Source of the DNA: Gemmatimonadaceae bacterium
GTDB taxonomy: Bacteria > Gemmatimonadota > Gemmatimonadetes > Gemmatimonadales > Gemmatimonadaceae
Direction: 5' to 3'
Assembly: GCA_947457545.1 (NCBI GenBank)
Contig: CANGXD010000013.1
Location: forward strand, 1 to 50,142
Length of the DNA: 50,142 bases
Positions 1 to 8,349 of this stretch are shown here, piece after piece (the stretch's first letter is position 1; every line of letters starts with the position of its first letter). The notes under the pieces are model-generated. The model made no database searches, was not told the DNA's origin, and saw nothing but the letters and a program-made list of their open reading frames with translations. The translations under genes were made by a program, and so were the position numbers.

Positions 1-852
1 ACCCCCGAAAACTTTTCGCTCATTGCGCAGCAGGTGATGGTGGTGGGCGTACTGGCCATCGGTCAGACACTCGTCATCCTCACTGCCGGCATCGACTTGT
101 CCTGCGGGATGCTCATGGCGCTCGGCAGCGTGCTCATGACGCTGCTGGGCAGTCGCGGCGGTATGTCTCCGGTGGCAGCCATTGCGTTGGGGATCGGTGC
201 CACGACGTTGGCAGGCACCATCAACGGGCTGCTCGTAACGCGAGTGAAGCTGCCGCCGTTCATCGTCACGCTCGGCACCATGAACATCGCGTTTGCGCTG
301 ACGCAGATCGTCTCGCGCTCGCAGACCGTCACCGACCTCCCCCCGTTGCTCACCGTGTTGGGCAACACCATGCAAGTGGGGAGTGCGCGCATCGCGTACG
401 GCACGGTGCTCATGCTCGCGCTCTACGCCGGCGTGTGGTGGTTCCTGCGCGAAACCGCCGCGGGACGCCATGTGTACGCGGTGGGCAACAACCGTGAGGC
501 GGCTCGCCTGTCGGGGATCAATACCGAACGTGTGTTGCTGGCGGTGTATGCGATGGCCGGCTTGCTGTACGGCCTGGGGTCGCTGCTCGCCGTCGCGCGC
601 ACCGGCGTTGGTGACCCGCAAGCCGGTCAGACGGAGAATCTCGACACCGTCACGGCGGTCGTGTTGGGCGGCACCAGTCTCTTTGGTGGTCGTGGCGTCG
701 TGCTGGGATCGCTCGTCGGCGCGCTCATTGTCGGCGTCTTCCGCAACGGGCTCACGCTCATGGGTGTGTCGTCGGTGTATCAGATTCTCGTCACCGGTGT
801 GCTCGTCATTCTTGCGGTTGCCACCGACCAGTGGTCGAGGAAGGGCGCATGA
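1..852 (+). CDS. Sugar ABC transporter permease, RbsC family (5' end outside window)
   Basis: Inner-membrane channel subunit of a ribose/sugar-type ABC importer. The frame is open from base 1, so the start lies upstream; 283 residues are visible. Family marks are the IDLSCG motif near fragment residue 31, the cytoplasmic loop GRHVYAVGNNREAARLSGI that contacts the ATPase, and LGGTSLFGG after it. Several hydrophobic helices run along the whole fragment. Its stop codon overlaps the ATPase start as ATGA (849-852), so the two are translationally coupled. The binding protein is not in the window and may lie upstream. The family is clear; the substrate is inferred only as a sugar. Confidence 0.9.
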   Translation, partial: TPENFSLIAQQVMVVGVLAIGQTLVILTAGIDLSCGMLMALGSVLMTLLGSRGGMSPVAAIALGIGATTLAGTINGLLVTRVKLPPFIVTLGTMNIAFALTQIVSRSQTVTDLPPLLTVLGNTMQVGSARIAYGTVLMLALYAGVWWFLRETAAGRHVYAVGNNREAARLSGINTERVLLAVYAMAGLLYGLGSLLAVARTGVGDPQAGQTENLDTVTAVVLGGTSLFGGRGVVLGSLVGALIVGVFRNGLTLMGVSSVYQILVTGVLVILAVATDQWSRKGA

Positions 853-1631
853 GCGTCGCGCACAATACGGCCGCGGTGCTGCAGGCCCGCGGCCTGCGCA
901 AGCAGTACGGTCAGGTCATCGCACTCGACGGCGCCGACTTCGACGTGCGGGCCGGCGAAATTCTGGCGGTCATTGGCGACAATGGTGCGGGAAAGTCGTC
1001 GCTCATCAAGGCGCTCTCCGGCGCACTCGTGCCCGACGCGGGCGAGCTGTTGCTCGACGGCAAAGCGGTCACGTTTTCCTCCCCTGCCGACGCGCGCGCG
1101 GCGGGTATTGAAACCGTGTATCAGGATCTCGCGCTCGCACCGGCGATGAGCATTGCCGAGAATCTGTTCTTAGGGCGTGAGCTGCGGCGGCCCGGCGCGT
1201 TGGGGTCGGTGCTACGCTGGCTTGATCGTCCGCGCATGCAGCGCGAAGCAGCAGACGCGCTCGCAGCGCTTGGCGTACGTGTGCGCGCCATCACGCAGGC
1301 GGTCGAGACGCTTTCCGGCGGCCAGCGCCAGGGTATTGCAGTGGCGCGCAGTGCGGCCTTCGCACGCCATGTGGTCATCCTCGACGAGCCCACGGCCGCG
1401 TTGGGCGTGCGCGAAAGTGGCATGGTGCTCGATCTCATCACGCGTGTGCGCGACCGCGGGCTGTCCGTCGTGCTCATCAGCCACAATATGCCGCACGTAT
1501 TCCAGCTGGCCGACCGTATCCACATTCAGCGGTTGGGAAAGCGCGCCGCGCTGGTCGACACCACGAGCATCAGCATGACGGACGCGGTGGCCATCATGAC
1601 GGGCAGTCTGGCGGTGAGTACGCCGAACTGA
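849..1631 (+). CDS. Sugar ABC transporter ATP-binding protein, single domain
   Basis: ATPase that powers the permease encoded just upstream. The start chosen is ATG at 849, which overlaps the permease stop and follows the purine-rich GAGGAAGGG; a GTG at 831 in the same frame is less likely. In the 260-residue product, Walker A (GDNGAGKSS) is at 43-51, the signature LSGGQRQ starts at 155, and Walker B with DEPTAAL has its Asp-Glu at 179-180; the switch His lies in SHNMPHV. RbsA-type partners usually carry two ATPase domains (about 500 residues), whereas this one has one, as in FrcA-like systems, so the active complex probably uses a homodimer. Confidence 0.9.
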   Translation: MSVAHNTAAVLQARGLRKQYGQVIALDGADFDVRAGEILAVIGDNGAGKSSLIKALSGALVPDAGELLLDGKAVTFSSPADARAAGIETVYQDLALAPAMSIAENLFLGRELRRPGALGSVLRWLDRPRMQREAADALAALGVRVRAITQAVETLSGGQRQGIAVARSAAFARHVVILDEPTAALGVRESGMVLDLITRVRDRGLSVVLISHNMPHVFQLADRIHIQRLGKRAALVDTTSISMTDAVAIMTGSLAVSTPN

Positions 1632-1736
1632 GTTCCACCGCTCGCGGGCGATTGCGAGCAGCGCGCGGCACTCCCATGTTCAAGCGCATTGAGTGCGGTC
1701 TCCCGCCGTGCTGTGCGTCCTCCCTCCCCGTGCCTT

Positions 1737-2777
1737 ATGCGCCGACTGCTCCTGCTTGCTGCGCTCTCCGCGACATCCGTTGTCGCCGAGGCGCAATCGT
1801 CACCGACCATGCCCGCGGTGAACGACCGCCCCAACCCCTATCGCACGGTCGAAGGCTGGGCCAAGCTCCCCGAGGGGCGCACATGGGGCTCGACGAGCGC
1901 CGTGGCCATCGACAAGGACGGCAAACATATATGGGTTGCCGAGCGGTGCGGTGTGAACAACTGCGCCGCCTCTGCGTTGGCTCCAGTGCTCAAGTTCGAT
2001 CAGAGCGGCAAGCTCGTGGCATCGTTCGGCGCCGGGATGATTCTCTCGCCGCACGGTATTCACGTGGACAAAGACGGCAACATCTGGGTGGTCGACTGTG
2101 CCTGCACGCTGGGCGCGACTCAGGCACCCACCGGCAAGGGCCATCAGATCCACAAGTTCAGCCCCACCGGCAGCTACCTCATGTCACTCGGCGCGCCTGG
2201 TGGCGGAAAAGACAGCGCGTTCTTCTGGCAACCGAACGCCGTAGTGACCGCGAACAACGGCGACATTTATGTGGCCGAAGGACATTCCTCGCGCGCGGGT
2301 TCGAATGCGCGCGTGCTGGCCTTCGACAAGAGCGGTAAGCTGCGCAAGAGCTGGGGCAGCTTCGGCAAGGGCGAAGGGCAGCTCGATCAGCCGCATGCGC
2401 TGGCCATCGATTCCAAGGGGCGACTGTTCATCGGCGACCGCGGCAACGATCGCATTCTCATCGTCGACAAGGATTTCAAGATCCTCGACACGTGGTACCA
2501 GTTCAGTCGTCCCAGTGGCATCTGGATCGACAAGAACGACGTGCTCTATGTGGCTGACAGCGAATCGGGCTCGGTGAACCCGCCGCACGGCGCGTGGACG
2601 CGCGGCATTCGCATTGGCAGCGCGCGCACGGGTGAAGTCACCGCGTTCATTCCCGACCCGGAGACGAAGCCTGCCAACACCAGCAGCGCCGAAGGTGTTG
2701 CCGTTGATGCTTCGGGCAACATCTTCGGCGCTGAGGTCGGGCAAAAAGCGTTGAAGCGCTACGAGAAGAAGAAGTAG
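1737..2777 (+). CDS. Secreted NHL-repeat six-bladed beta-propeller protein
   Basis: Predicted periplasmic or secreted propeller of 346 residues. ATG 1737 gives a clean Sec signal peptide (MRRLLLLAALSATSVVAEAQ); an in-frame start at 1689 would add 16 residues without signal character. Repeated blade motifs follow the NHL pattern: PHGIHVDKDGNIWVVD, PNAVVTANNGDIYVAE, PHALAIDSKGRLFIGD, PSGIWIDKNDVLYVAD. The family includes peptidylglycine alpha-amidating lyase-like propellers and bacterial proteins of unknown function. It converges on the PQQ dehydrogenase gene with 12 bases between stops. The fold is clear; the ligand and any enzyme activity are not. Confidence 0.8.
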   Translation: MRRLLLLAALSATSVVAEAQSSPTMPAVNDRPNPYRTVEGWAKLPEGRTWGSTSAVAIDKDGKHIWVAERCGVNNCAASALAPVLKFDQSGKLVASFGAGMILSPHGIHVDKDGNIWVVDCACTLGATQAPTGKGHQIHKFSPTGSYLMSLGAPGGGKDSAFFWQPNAVVTANNGDIYVAEGHSSRAGSNARVLAFDKSGKLRKSWGSFGKGEGQLDQPHALAIDSKGRLFIGDRGNDRILIVDKDFKILDTWYQFSRPSGIWIDKNDVLYVADSESGSVNPPHGAWTRGIRIGSARTGEVTAFIPDPETKPANTSSAEGVAVDASGNIFGAEVGQKALKRYEKKK

Positions 2778-2789
2778 CGCGTCGCGCGG

Positions 2790-4988
2790 TTACTTCCGCG
2801 GCAGCTTGAGCGCGACGAGGCTCGTATTCTCTTCGGCGCCGGTTGCAAAGACGATGTACTGACGGCCCTTGTGCAGGAACGTCATGGGCACGGCGGTCGT
2901 CTTGGCCGGAATCTGTACCGCACCAATCTGCTTGCCGGTTTTCTTGTCGAGGGCGAACAGCTTGGGCGGCTCACCCGGCAACCCACCGCTGCGGCCGGTG
3001 CCGTAAATCACGAGCGTCTTGGTGGTCATGGCCTGCGCCTGTCCACGACCACCGAGGGGCGGCAGCGTGACGCCGGCGAAGAGCGGATCGCGGCTCGTCT
3101 GCTTGAGGAAGCCGGCATTGGGCATCCACCAGGCCTTATCGCCCGTCATGAGGTTGTAGGCGGTAATGCCGCCGTACTCCTTGGGCTTCGCGATGGAGAT
3201 GCCACCGATGTTCGACCCGCTGGCGCGACCCGCGAAACCGACGTTCTCGGGCGGCTTGTAGCCGGCGGGCGCCGGCAGCGCGCCCAGCAGGCCGCAGTTG
3301 TTGGCCGGTGAGCTGTACGCGAACTCCGAGCACGGATCGTTCTGCAACGCGGTCGTGCTGAGTCCCGTGATCGACGCGACGTAAATCATCCCCGTTTCCG
3401 GATCGATCGTGGCGCCACCGTCGATATTCACCCCGCCACTCGCACCGGGCGCGTACCACGCGCACTTGTACCCGGTCGCGTCTTTCCCGTCGTTGGCGGC
3501 CGGCGGAATGTAGTACGGTCCCATGCGGCACTTCTTCGCGAGCGCGAGTGCCGAATCCCGAATAGCGGGCGTGTAGTCGATGAGATCGGATTCCACCAAC
3601 CCCTGCTGCGAGTACGGCGCCGGCTTCGTGGGAATGGGCTGCGTGGGCGCTGAAACTTCGCCCGGAATGCCGCTCTTGAGGACCGGCGTTTCCGGCATGG
3701 GCCAGATGGGCTGGCCGGTGATGCGATCGAAGACGTACAACCATCCCTGCTTGGTCGGCTGCGCGACGATCTTGCGCGGCTTGCCATCGATAGTCACGTC
3801 CATGAGGTTGGGCGCCATCGGCGTGTCGTAGTCCCAGATGTCGTGATGCACCATCTGGAAGTGCCACTTTCGCGTGCCCGTGCGCACGTTGAGCGCGACG
3901 AGTGAATTGCCGAAGAGGTTGTCGCCGGGACGATGTCCGCCGTATTCGTCCATGAGCGGCATGCCTACCGGGATGTACACCAAGCCCGCTTCTTCGTCGG
4001 CTGCGTACGGCGCCCACGCATCGGTCTTGCCGACACCCTTCGTACCCTGCTTGGAACCGTTCTTCCACGTATCGGCGCCGAACTCACCGGGCTGCGGCAC
4101 GAGGTTGAACTTCCAAAGCAAGCGGCCCGTGGGAATGTCGAAGGCGCGAACGGTCCCAATGGGATTCGTCGCGCGAATGGGGTAGTAGCCATGAATGGAC
4201 GAGTTGCCCACGATGAGCACATTCCCCACGACCATCGGCGGCGAGCTCGCCGCGATCTGGCTCAGAATACCCACGGTCCCATCAGCGCCGATTTTGCGAA
4301 TGGGATCCCAGGTTTCGCCGGGCTTGGCCTGACGATAGGGCGCGGCGTCAGAGATGACGAGCGGCCCCGAATCATCCACGGCAAGCTTCACCATGGGATA
4401 GCCGAGGCCTTCCATGAGATCGACGACGCCGTTCTTGCCGAACAGCGGATCGGGCTTGCCGGTCTTCGCGTCGAGCGAGACGAGGTGATAGCCGGGCGTG
4501 GTGACGAGCACCCGTTCTTTGCCGCCGGCGTTCCAATACGCCAGGCCGCGACCTGCGAACTGCCGCGGCGCCTTCTGCCAGCGAATGCCTTCTTCGAGGC
4601 GATACATCCACAACGTCTCACCCGTTTCCGGATCGAGCGCCGTCACCACACGCCGCGTGGTCGCGACGGTATACAGGCGTCCGTTGGCGTACAGCGGCGT
4701 CGTGCGATAGTACTCGTCCTTGCCGAATGCTCCGCCCTTCCATTCCCACGCGACCGCGAGTGAGTCGAAGTTGGACGCATTGATCTGATCGAGCGGCGAG
4801 TAGCGCGTGCTCCACTGGTCAGCGCCCCAGTGCCGCCATTCGCCAAATGCATTGCCGCGCTCGAGCTTGGGCGGCGGGCCCTTGGCCATTGGCGCCTGCG
4901 CCGGAAGGGTGCCGGCGAACATCGCCAGCGCCGCGCCGACCGCAAACGAGTGGACCGTGGACACGGTGAGGGAACGTCGTCCGATCAT
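2790..4988 (-). CDS. PQQ-dependent dehydrogenase (quinoprotein beta-propeller)
   Basis: Periplasmic quinoprotein of 732 residues, expected to oxidise an alcohol or sugar and pass electrons to a cytochrome c. The start at 4988 follows GGAGAA and gives a Sec signal peptide ending near AGTLPAQA. The N-terminus WRHWGADQWSTRYSPLDQI is typical of glucose/alcohol quinoprotein dehydrogenases, and repeated blades such as LDPETGETLWMYRL, FDIPTGRLLWKF and LNVRTGTRKWHFQ follow. There is no CxxCH, so it is not a quinohaemoprotein. Its ATG overlaps the stop of the upstream HupE-cytochrome c gene (ATGA), pointing to that protein as electron acceptor. The substrate cannot be read from the sequence. Confidence 0.85.
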   Translation of the reverse strand: MIGRRSLTVSTVHSFAVGAALAMFAGTLPAQAPMAKGPPPKLERGNAFGEWRHWGADQWSTRYSPLDQINASNFDSLAVAWEWKGGAFGKDEYYRTTPLYANGRLYTVATTRRVVTALDPETGETLWMYRLEEGIRWQKAPRQFAGRGLAYWNAGGKERVLVTTPGYHLVSLDAKTGKPDPLFGKNGVVDLMEGLGYPMVKLAVDDSGPLVISDAAPYRQAKPGETWDPIRKIGADGTVGILSQIAASSPPMVVGNVLIVGNSSIHGYYPIRATNPIGTVRAFDIPTGRLLWKFNLVPQPGEFGADTWKNGSKQGTKGVGKTDAWAPYAADEEAGLVYIPVGMPLMDEYGGHRPGDNLFGNSLVALNVRTGTRKWHFQMVHHDIWDYDTPMAPNLMDVTIDGKPRKIVAQPTKQGWLYVFDRITGQPIWPMPETPVLKSGIPGEVSAPTQPIPTKPAPYSQQGLVESDLIDYTPAIRDSALALAKKCRMGPYYIPPAANDGKDATGYKCAWYAPGASGGVNIDGGATIDPETGMIYVASITGLSTTALQNDPCSEFAYSSPANNCGLLGALPAPAGYKPPENVGFAGRASGSNIGGISIAKPKEYGGITAYNLMTGDKAWWMPNAGFLKQTSRDPLFAGVTLPPLGGRGQAQAMTTKTLVIYGTGRSGGLPGEPPKLFALDKKTGKQIGAVQIPAKTTAVPMTFLHKGRQYIVFATGAEENTSLVALKLPRK

Positions 4989-6823
4989 GGGTTCTCCATA
5001 CGTACACGAAAGCGTGAATCGTGAGACCTGCCGAACTGCCTGATGCCGAACTGCCTGATACCGTCCTGCGTCGTACTGAGCTGCTGCGGTGCGCGCGCGC
5101 CGACGCCGCGCCCAACCGTGGAGTCGACACGCACCGACTTGAGCCACGCGGGTTCCGCGTTGAGCTCCGTCCGTCCGGCGGGCATGCCGTTGAGCTTGAG
5201 GATATAGGCGGTGACCCACACGTACTCGTCTTCGGTGAGCGTACCGGGCGCCGCTTTGGGCATCGCCTGACTCACGTAGTCGAAGAGGTCATACAACGGC
5301 CGCCCGAACCACTTGAGCTGGAAGGCCGTGCCCTGATGTGATGCCGTGGTGTGACACCCCAAGCAGTTGCTGGTGAACACTTCGCGCCCCTTGGTCGCCT
5401 GCTCTTGCGTATACACACCGGCCATGGTGGAACGCGGCTGCGCAACGCTGCGCCTCGGCGACAGCATCAGCGCGCCAAGCGAGAGCGCGACCAGCGCCGC
5501 CGCCCGTCGCGCGATCGGGTCTTTGGAAATGCGTGCCACGACCCCACCCAGCACCCACGCCACACCCGTCAGGACGAGCAGCACCATGAGCACCCGAATG
5601 GCGGTCAACACAAACGCCGCATCGAATGACGGCATCGCAATGTCGAATGCACGAAAGTCGGCGTATCGATTGCCGGTCCAATGCCACGCTTCGTGCGCAA
5701 TGAACGCCGATCCGACGATGACCGCCGGACGCTCCGGCACGCGACGCAGCAGCAAATCGAGCAAGGGGATGAGCATGAGGAGCACGCCTACCTGAGCCAG
5801 TTCGACACCGAGGTTGAAGGCCAGCAATGAAGTGAGCACATGCGGTCCCGCAAACTGCAGCGTGTCACGCAGCGCTGTCGAGAAGCCAAACCCATGCACC
5901 AACCCGAACACGAACGCCACCAGCCATCGCTTCTCGATCTGCGGACCAAGAATGTTGGATACCGCCATCACCACAATGGACAGCGCGATGATCACTTCGA
6001 CGAGTGGGGCGAACCACCCCACATCGGGCGCCAAGCCCAAGGCGCTCGCGATCAGCGTGAGGGAGTGCGCCACGGTGAACGACGTGACGATTCCCAGGAG
6101 CGGCCGAAATTTGCGGAACGGGAGCACGAGGCAGAGCAGAAAGAGCAGATGATCGAACCCGCCGAGCATGTGCTGCATGCCTTCAATGACAAACAGTCCG
6201 GCGGCATGCCACCAGCGCGGGTTTACCCGGACGGATCCCGGATTCCCCGTAAAGCTGTAGCCGCGCTCGCTCCCATCTTCGTTCACGAGCGTGAGCACCG
6301 TGGTGGTGTTCACGCCGAGGTTGGCCCACGTGGGTTCGATAACGAGATCGCGCACACGCGCCCCGATGGGGACGTCGAGCTGGACCTCCAGGCGAAGTTG
6401 ACCGTGCGGAATGCCACTGACGTTTACCGGCGGCATGGTGGCGAGCGCCGCGAGGGCGCCGCCGTAGGTCGAGAACGCGCGATCGCTGGGGAGCGTGACG
6501 CGCACCGCCATCACGCGCGGTGTGGACAGCGTCGTGGCCCCATCGCGCAGCGTGAGCGCATCGGCAATCCACAGTTGCGCGGCATCACGCAGGAATGGCT
6601 GCGCTTTCGACAGGTCGAGCGCGTCGTTGGCGAGTACTGGGAAATCCACGTCGCGGATAGCGTCCATGGGCACCTGCACCAGCAGGCGTACACGGTCACT
6701 GCCGGGAGCGACCCAGGCGCGCACACCGACGTGACGCGGAATCTCGTGGGCGACCGCAGCGCGAACCGGCAGCAGTGACGCCACCAGCATCGCGATCGCG
6801 GCCCATAAACGACCGAAGCGCAA
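4985..6823 (-). CDS. HupE/UreJ-type membrane protein fused to a C-terminal cytochrome c
   Basis: A fusion of about 612 residues. After a signal peptide and a periplasmic domain of roughly 170 residues come about seven membrane helices carrying conserved His in GGFDHLLFLL, FTVAHSLTL, FGLVHGFGFS and AHEAWHW, the pattern of the HupE/UreJ_2 family linked to metal uptake. A further helix resembling a signal peptide (ARRAAALVALSLGALML) precedes a monohaem cytochrome c domain with CLGCH near residue 487 and a likely distal Met in AMPKAAPGTL. The start is uncertain: TTG at 6823 is given, with GTG 6877, TTG 6862 and ATG 6790 as alternatives. The last residues are encoded by a 15-base tandem repeat. 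It overlaps the PQQ dehydrogenase start. Confidence 0.75.
   Translation of the reverse strand: MRFGRLWAAIAMLVASLLPVRAAVAHEIPRHVGVRAWVAPGSDRVRLLVQVPMDAIRDVDFPVLANDALDLSKAQPFLRDAAQLWIADALTLRDGATTLSTPRVMAVRVTLPSDRAFSTYGGALAALATMPPVNVSGIPHGQLRLEVQLDVPIGARVRDLVIEPTWANLGVNTTTVLTLVNEDGSERGYSFTGNPGSVRVNPRWWHAAGLFVIEGMQHMLGGFDHLLFLLCLVLPFRKFRPLLGIVTSFTVAHSLTLIASALGLAPDVGWFAPLVEVIIALSIVVMAVSNILGPQIEKRWLVAFVFGLVHGFGFSTALRDTLQFAGPHVLTSLLAFNLGVELAQVGVLLMLIPLLDLLLRRVPERPAVIVGSAFIAHEAWHWTGNRYADFRAFDIAMPSFDAAFVLTAIRVLMVLLVLTGVAWVLGGVVARISKDPIARRAAALVALSLGALMLSPRRSVAQPRSTMAGVYTQEQATKGREVFTSNCLGCHTTASHQGTAFQLKWFGRPLYDLFDYVSQAMPKAAPGTLTEDEYVWVTAYILKLNGMPAGRTELNAEPAWLKSVRVDSTVGRGVGARAPQQLSTTQDGIRQFGIRQFGRSHDSRFRVRMENP
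5029..5058. repeat. 15-base perfect tandem repeat inside the HupE-cytochrome c gene
   Basis: TGCCGAACTGCCTGA occurs twice in a row at 5029-5043 and 5044-5058. Read on the minus strand it encodes the repeated RQFGI near the protein's C-terminus, after the cytochrome domain. The repeat length is a multiple of three, so gain or loss of a unit keeps the frame open to the overlap with the next gene. Confidence 0.9.
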
Positions 6824-6993
6824 CGATTGTCTGGACAGGGGGGAAGAGGCGGGTAGCTTCAAACACGTCAGGTCCACTCGATCTGGCGCGGGCGTCACCG
6901 TCTCCCTCCCACGGTGCGCAACCACTCGAAAATACCACCATCGCGCAGGTTGCACACGGGCCTGCGCACCTCCCCGCCCCCTTGGAGTACGCA

Positions 6994-8175
6994 ATGCCGA
7001 GGTTCCGTCCCACGATGCGCTGGTCGCTGCTGGCCGCCGGCCTGGTGGCCCTCGCGGCCGCACAGACCACCCTGCAGGCCTTCGACCGCCAAACGGTGCA
7101 GGCGCCGAAGTTCGAGGTCGATCCGCTGTGGCCCAAGCCGCTCCCCAACCACTGGATTCTGGGCTCGGTCATCGGCGTCGGCGTCGACAGTCGCGACCAC
7201 GTGTTCATCATCCACCGCGGCGATTCCACGCTCAATCAGCGGACGGAAGCCGGTGCCGACGGCAATCCCAAAATCGGGGAATGCTGCCGCTCCGCGCCGC
7301 CGGTGCTCGAGTTCGACCCTGCGGGCAACCTCGTCAAGGCGTGGGGCGGACAGGGGGCCGGCTACGACTGGCCCGCGTCCAATCACGGCATAGCCATCGA
7401 CGACAAGGACAACGTGTGGATCGGCGGCAACGGCGCCATGGATTCACAGATCCTCAAGTTCTCGCACGACGGCAAGTTCCTCGCGCAGTACGGTGCGCCC
7501 AAGCAGGCGGCCAACAGCAACGACACGTCCCACTTTGGTCGCGTGGCCAAGATTACCTTCGATGCCAAGGCCGGCGAGGCGTATGTCGCCGACGGCTACG
7601 GCAACAAGCGTGTGGCCGTGATCGACGTGAATACGGGCCGCATCAAGCGCTACTGGGGTGCCTACGGCAACAAGCCCGACGACGCGCGCCTGCCCCCCTA
7701 TGATCCCTCTGCACCGCTGGTGAAGCAGTTCCGCAATCCGGTGCACTGCGCCGAACCGTCCAACGACGGGCTCGTCTACGTGTGCGATCGTCCGAACGAC
7801 CGCATTCAGGTGTTCCAGAAAGACGGCAAGTTCGTGAAGGAAATTCAGGTCGCCAAGGAAACGCGTGGCGACGGCTCCGTGTGGGATATCGCCTTCTCGC
7901 GCGACCCGCAGCAGAAGTACCTGTATCTGGCCGACGGCAAGAACGAGCGCGTGTACGTGATGGACCGTCAGTCGCTCGAAATTCTCACGTGGTTCGGCGA
8001 CGGTGGCCGTCAGCCCGGCCAGTTCTTCGCCGTGCACAGCATCGCCAGCGACTCCAAGGGCAACGTGTACACGACGGAGACCTACGAGGGCAAGCGCGTC
8101 CAGAAGTTCCGCTACAAGGGCATTGGCGCGGTCCCGCGCGGCTCGCAGGGCGTGGTGTGGCCGACGGGGAAGTAG
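6994..8175 (+). CDS. Secreted NHL-type beta-propeller protein
   Basis: Predicted exported propeller of 393 residues. ATG 6994 follows TTGGAG at a suitable distance and gives a signal peptide ending near AAAQTTLQAF; upstream in-frame starts would run through the divergent HupE-cytochrome promoter region. Blade motifs are visible as NHGIAIDDKDNVWIGG, KAGEAYVADGYGNKRVAV, SNDGLVYVCDRPNDRIQVF and QKYLYLADGKNERVYV, with HSIASDSKGNVYTTE near the end. It is divergent from the HupE-cytochrome c/PQQ dehydrogenase operon, while a second propeller gene converges on that operon from the other side. The function is unknown; amidating-lyase-like propellers are the nearest named group I recognise. Confidence 0.8.
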   Translation: MPRFRPTMRWSLLAAGLVALAAAQTTLQAFDRQTVQAPKFEVDPLWPKPLPNHWILGSVIGVGVDSRDHVFIIHRGDSTLNQRTEAGADGNPKIGECCRSAPPVLEFDPAGNLVKAWGGQGAGYDWPASNHGIAIDDKDNVWIGGNGAMDSQILKFSHDGKFLAQYGAPKQAANSNDTSHFGRVAKITFDAKAGEAYVADGYGNKRVAVIDVNTGRIKRYWGAYGNKPDDARLPPYDPSAPLVKQFRNPVHCAEPSNDGLVYVCDRPNDRIQVFQKDGKFVKEIQVAKETRGDGSVWDIAFSRDPQQKYLYLADGKNERVYVMDRQSLEILTWFGDGGRQPGQFFAVHSIASDSKGNVYTTETYEGKRVQKFRYKGIGAVPRGSQGVVWPTGK

Positions 8176-8212
8176 CGCTGTAGCAAAGGCGGTTAACAGC
8201 CTGACACGGATT

Positions 8213-8287
8213 AAACGGATCGAGCGGATGAACGCGGATAAAGCCTTCAAAAAATGAAGGATCCGTGTTGATCCGCTCGATCCGTTT
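8213..8287. terminator. Long intergenic hairpin, probable bidirectional terminator
   Basis: A 17-base arm (AAACGGATCGAGCGGAT, 8213-8229) is exactly complementary to 8271-8287. The stem continues through 8230-8239/8261-8270 with one mismatch and one G-U pair, then CCTTC/GAAGG (8244-8248/8256-8260) around an AAAAAAT loop; 8240-8243 bulge out. The arms contain degenerate CGGAT units about nine bases apart starting near 8205. T residues follow on the plus strand (8285-8290). It sits between convergent genes ending at 8175 and 8350, so it can end transcripts from both sides. Confidence 0.75.
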
Positions 8288-8349
8288 TTTCCGCGTCCAG
8301 CTTTTACGGAGCCATGCCCACTAAACCGAGCCTAGAGGCGCGCCTGGGA

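Noticed and set aside
1640-1659. GCTCGC/GCGAGC hairpin as terminator of the ABC operon.
   Set aside because: Six pairs with no T tract; too weak to claim.
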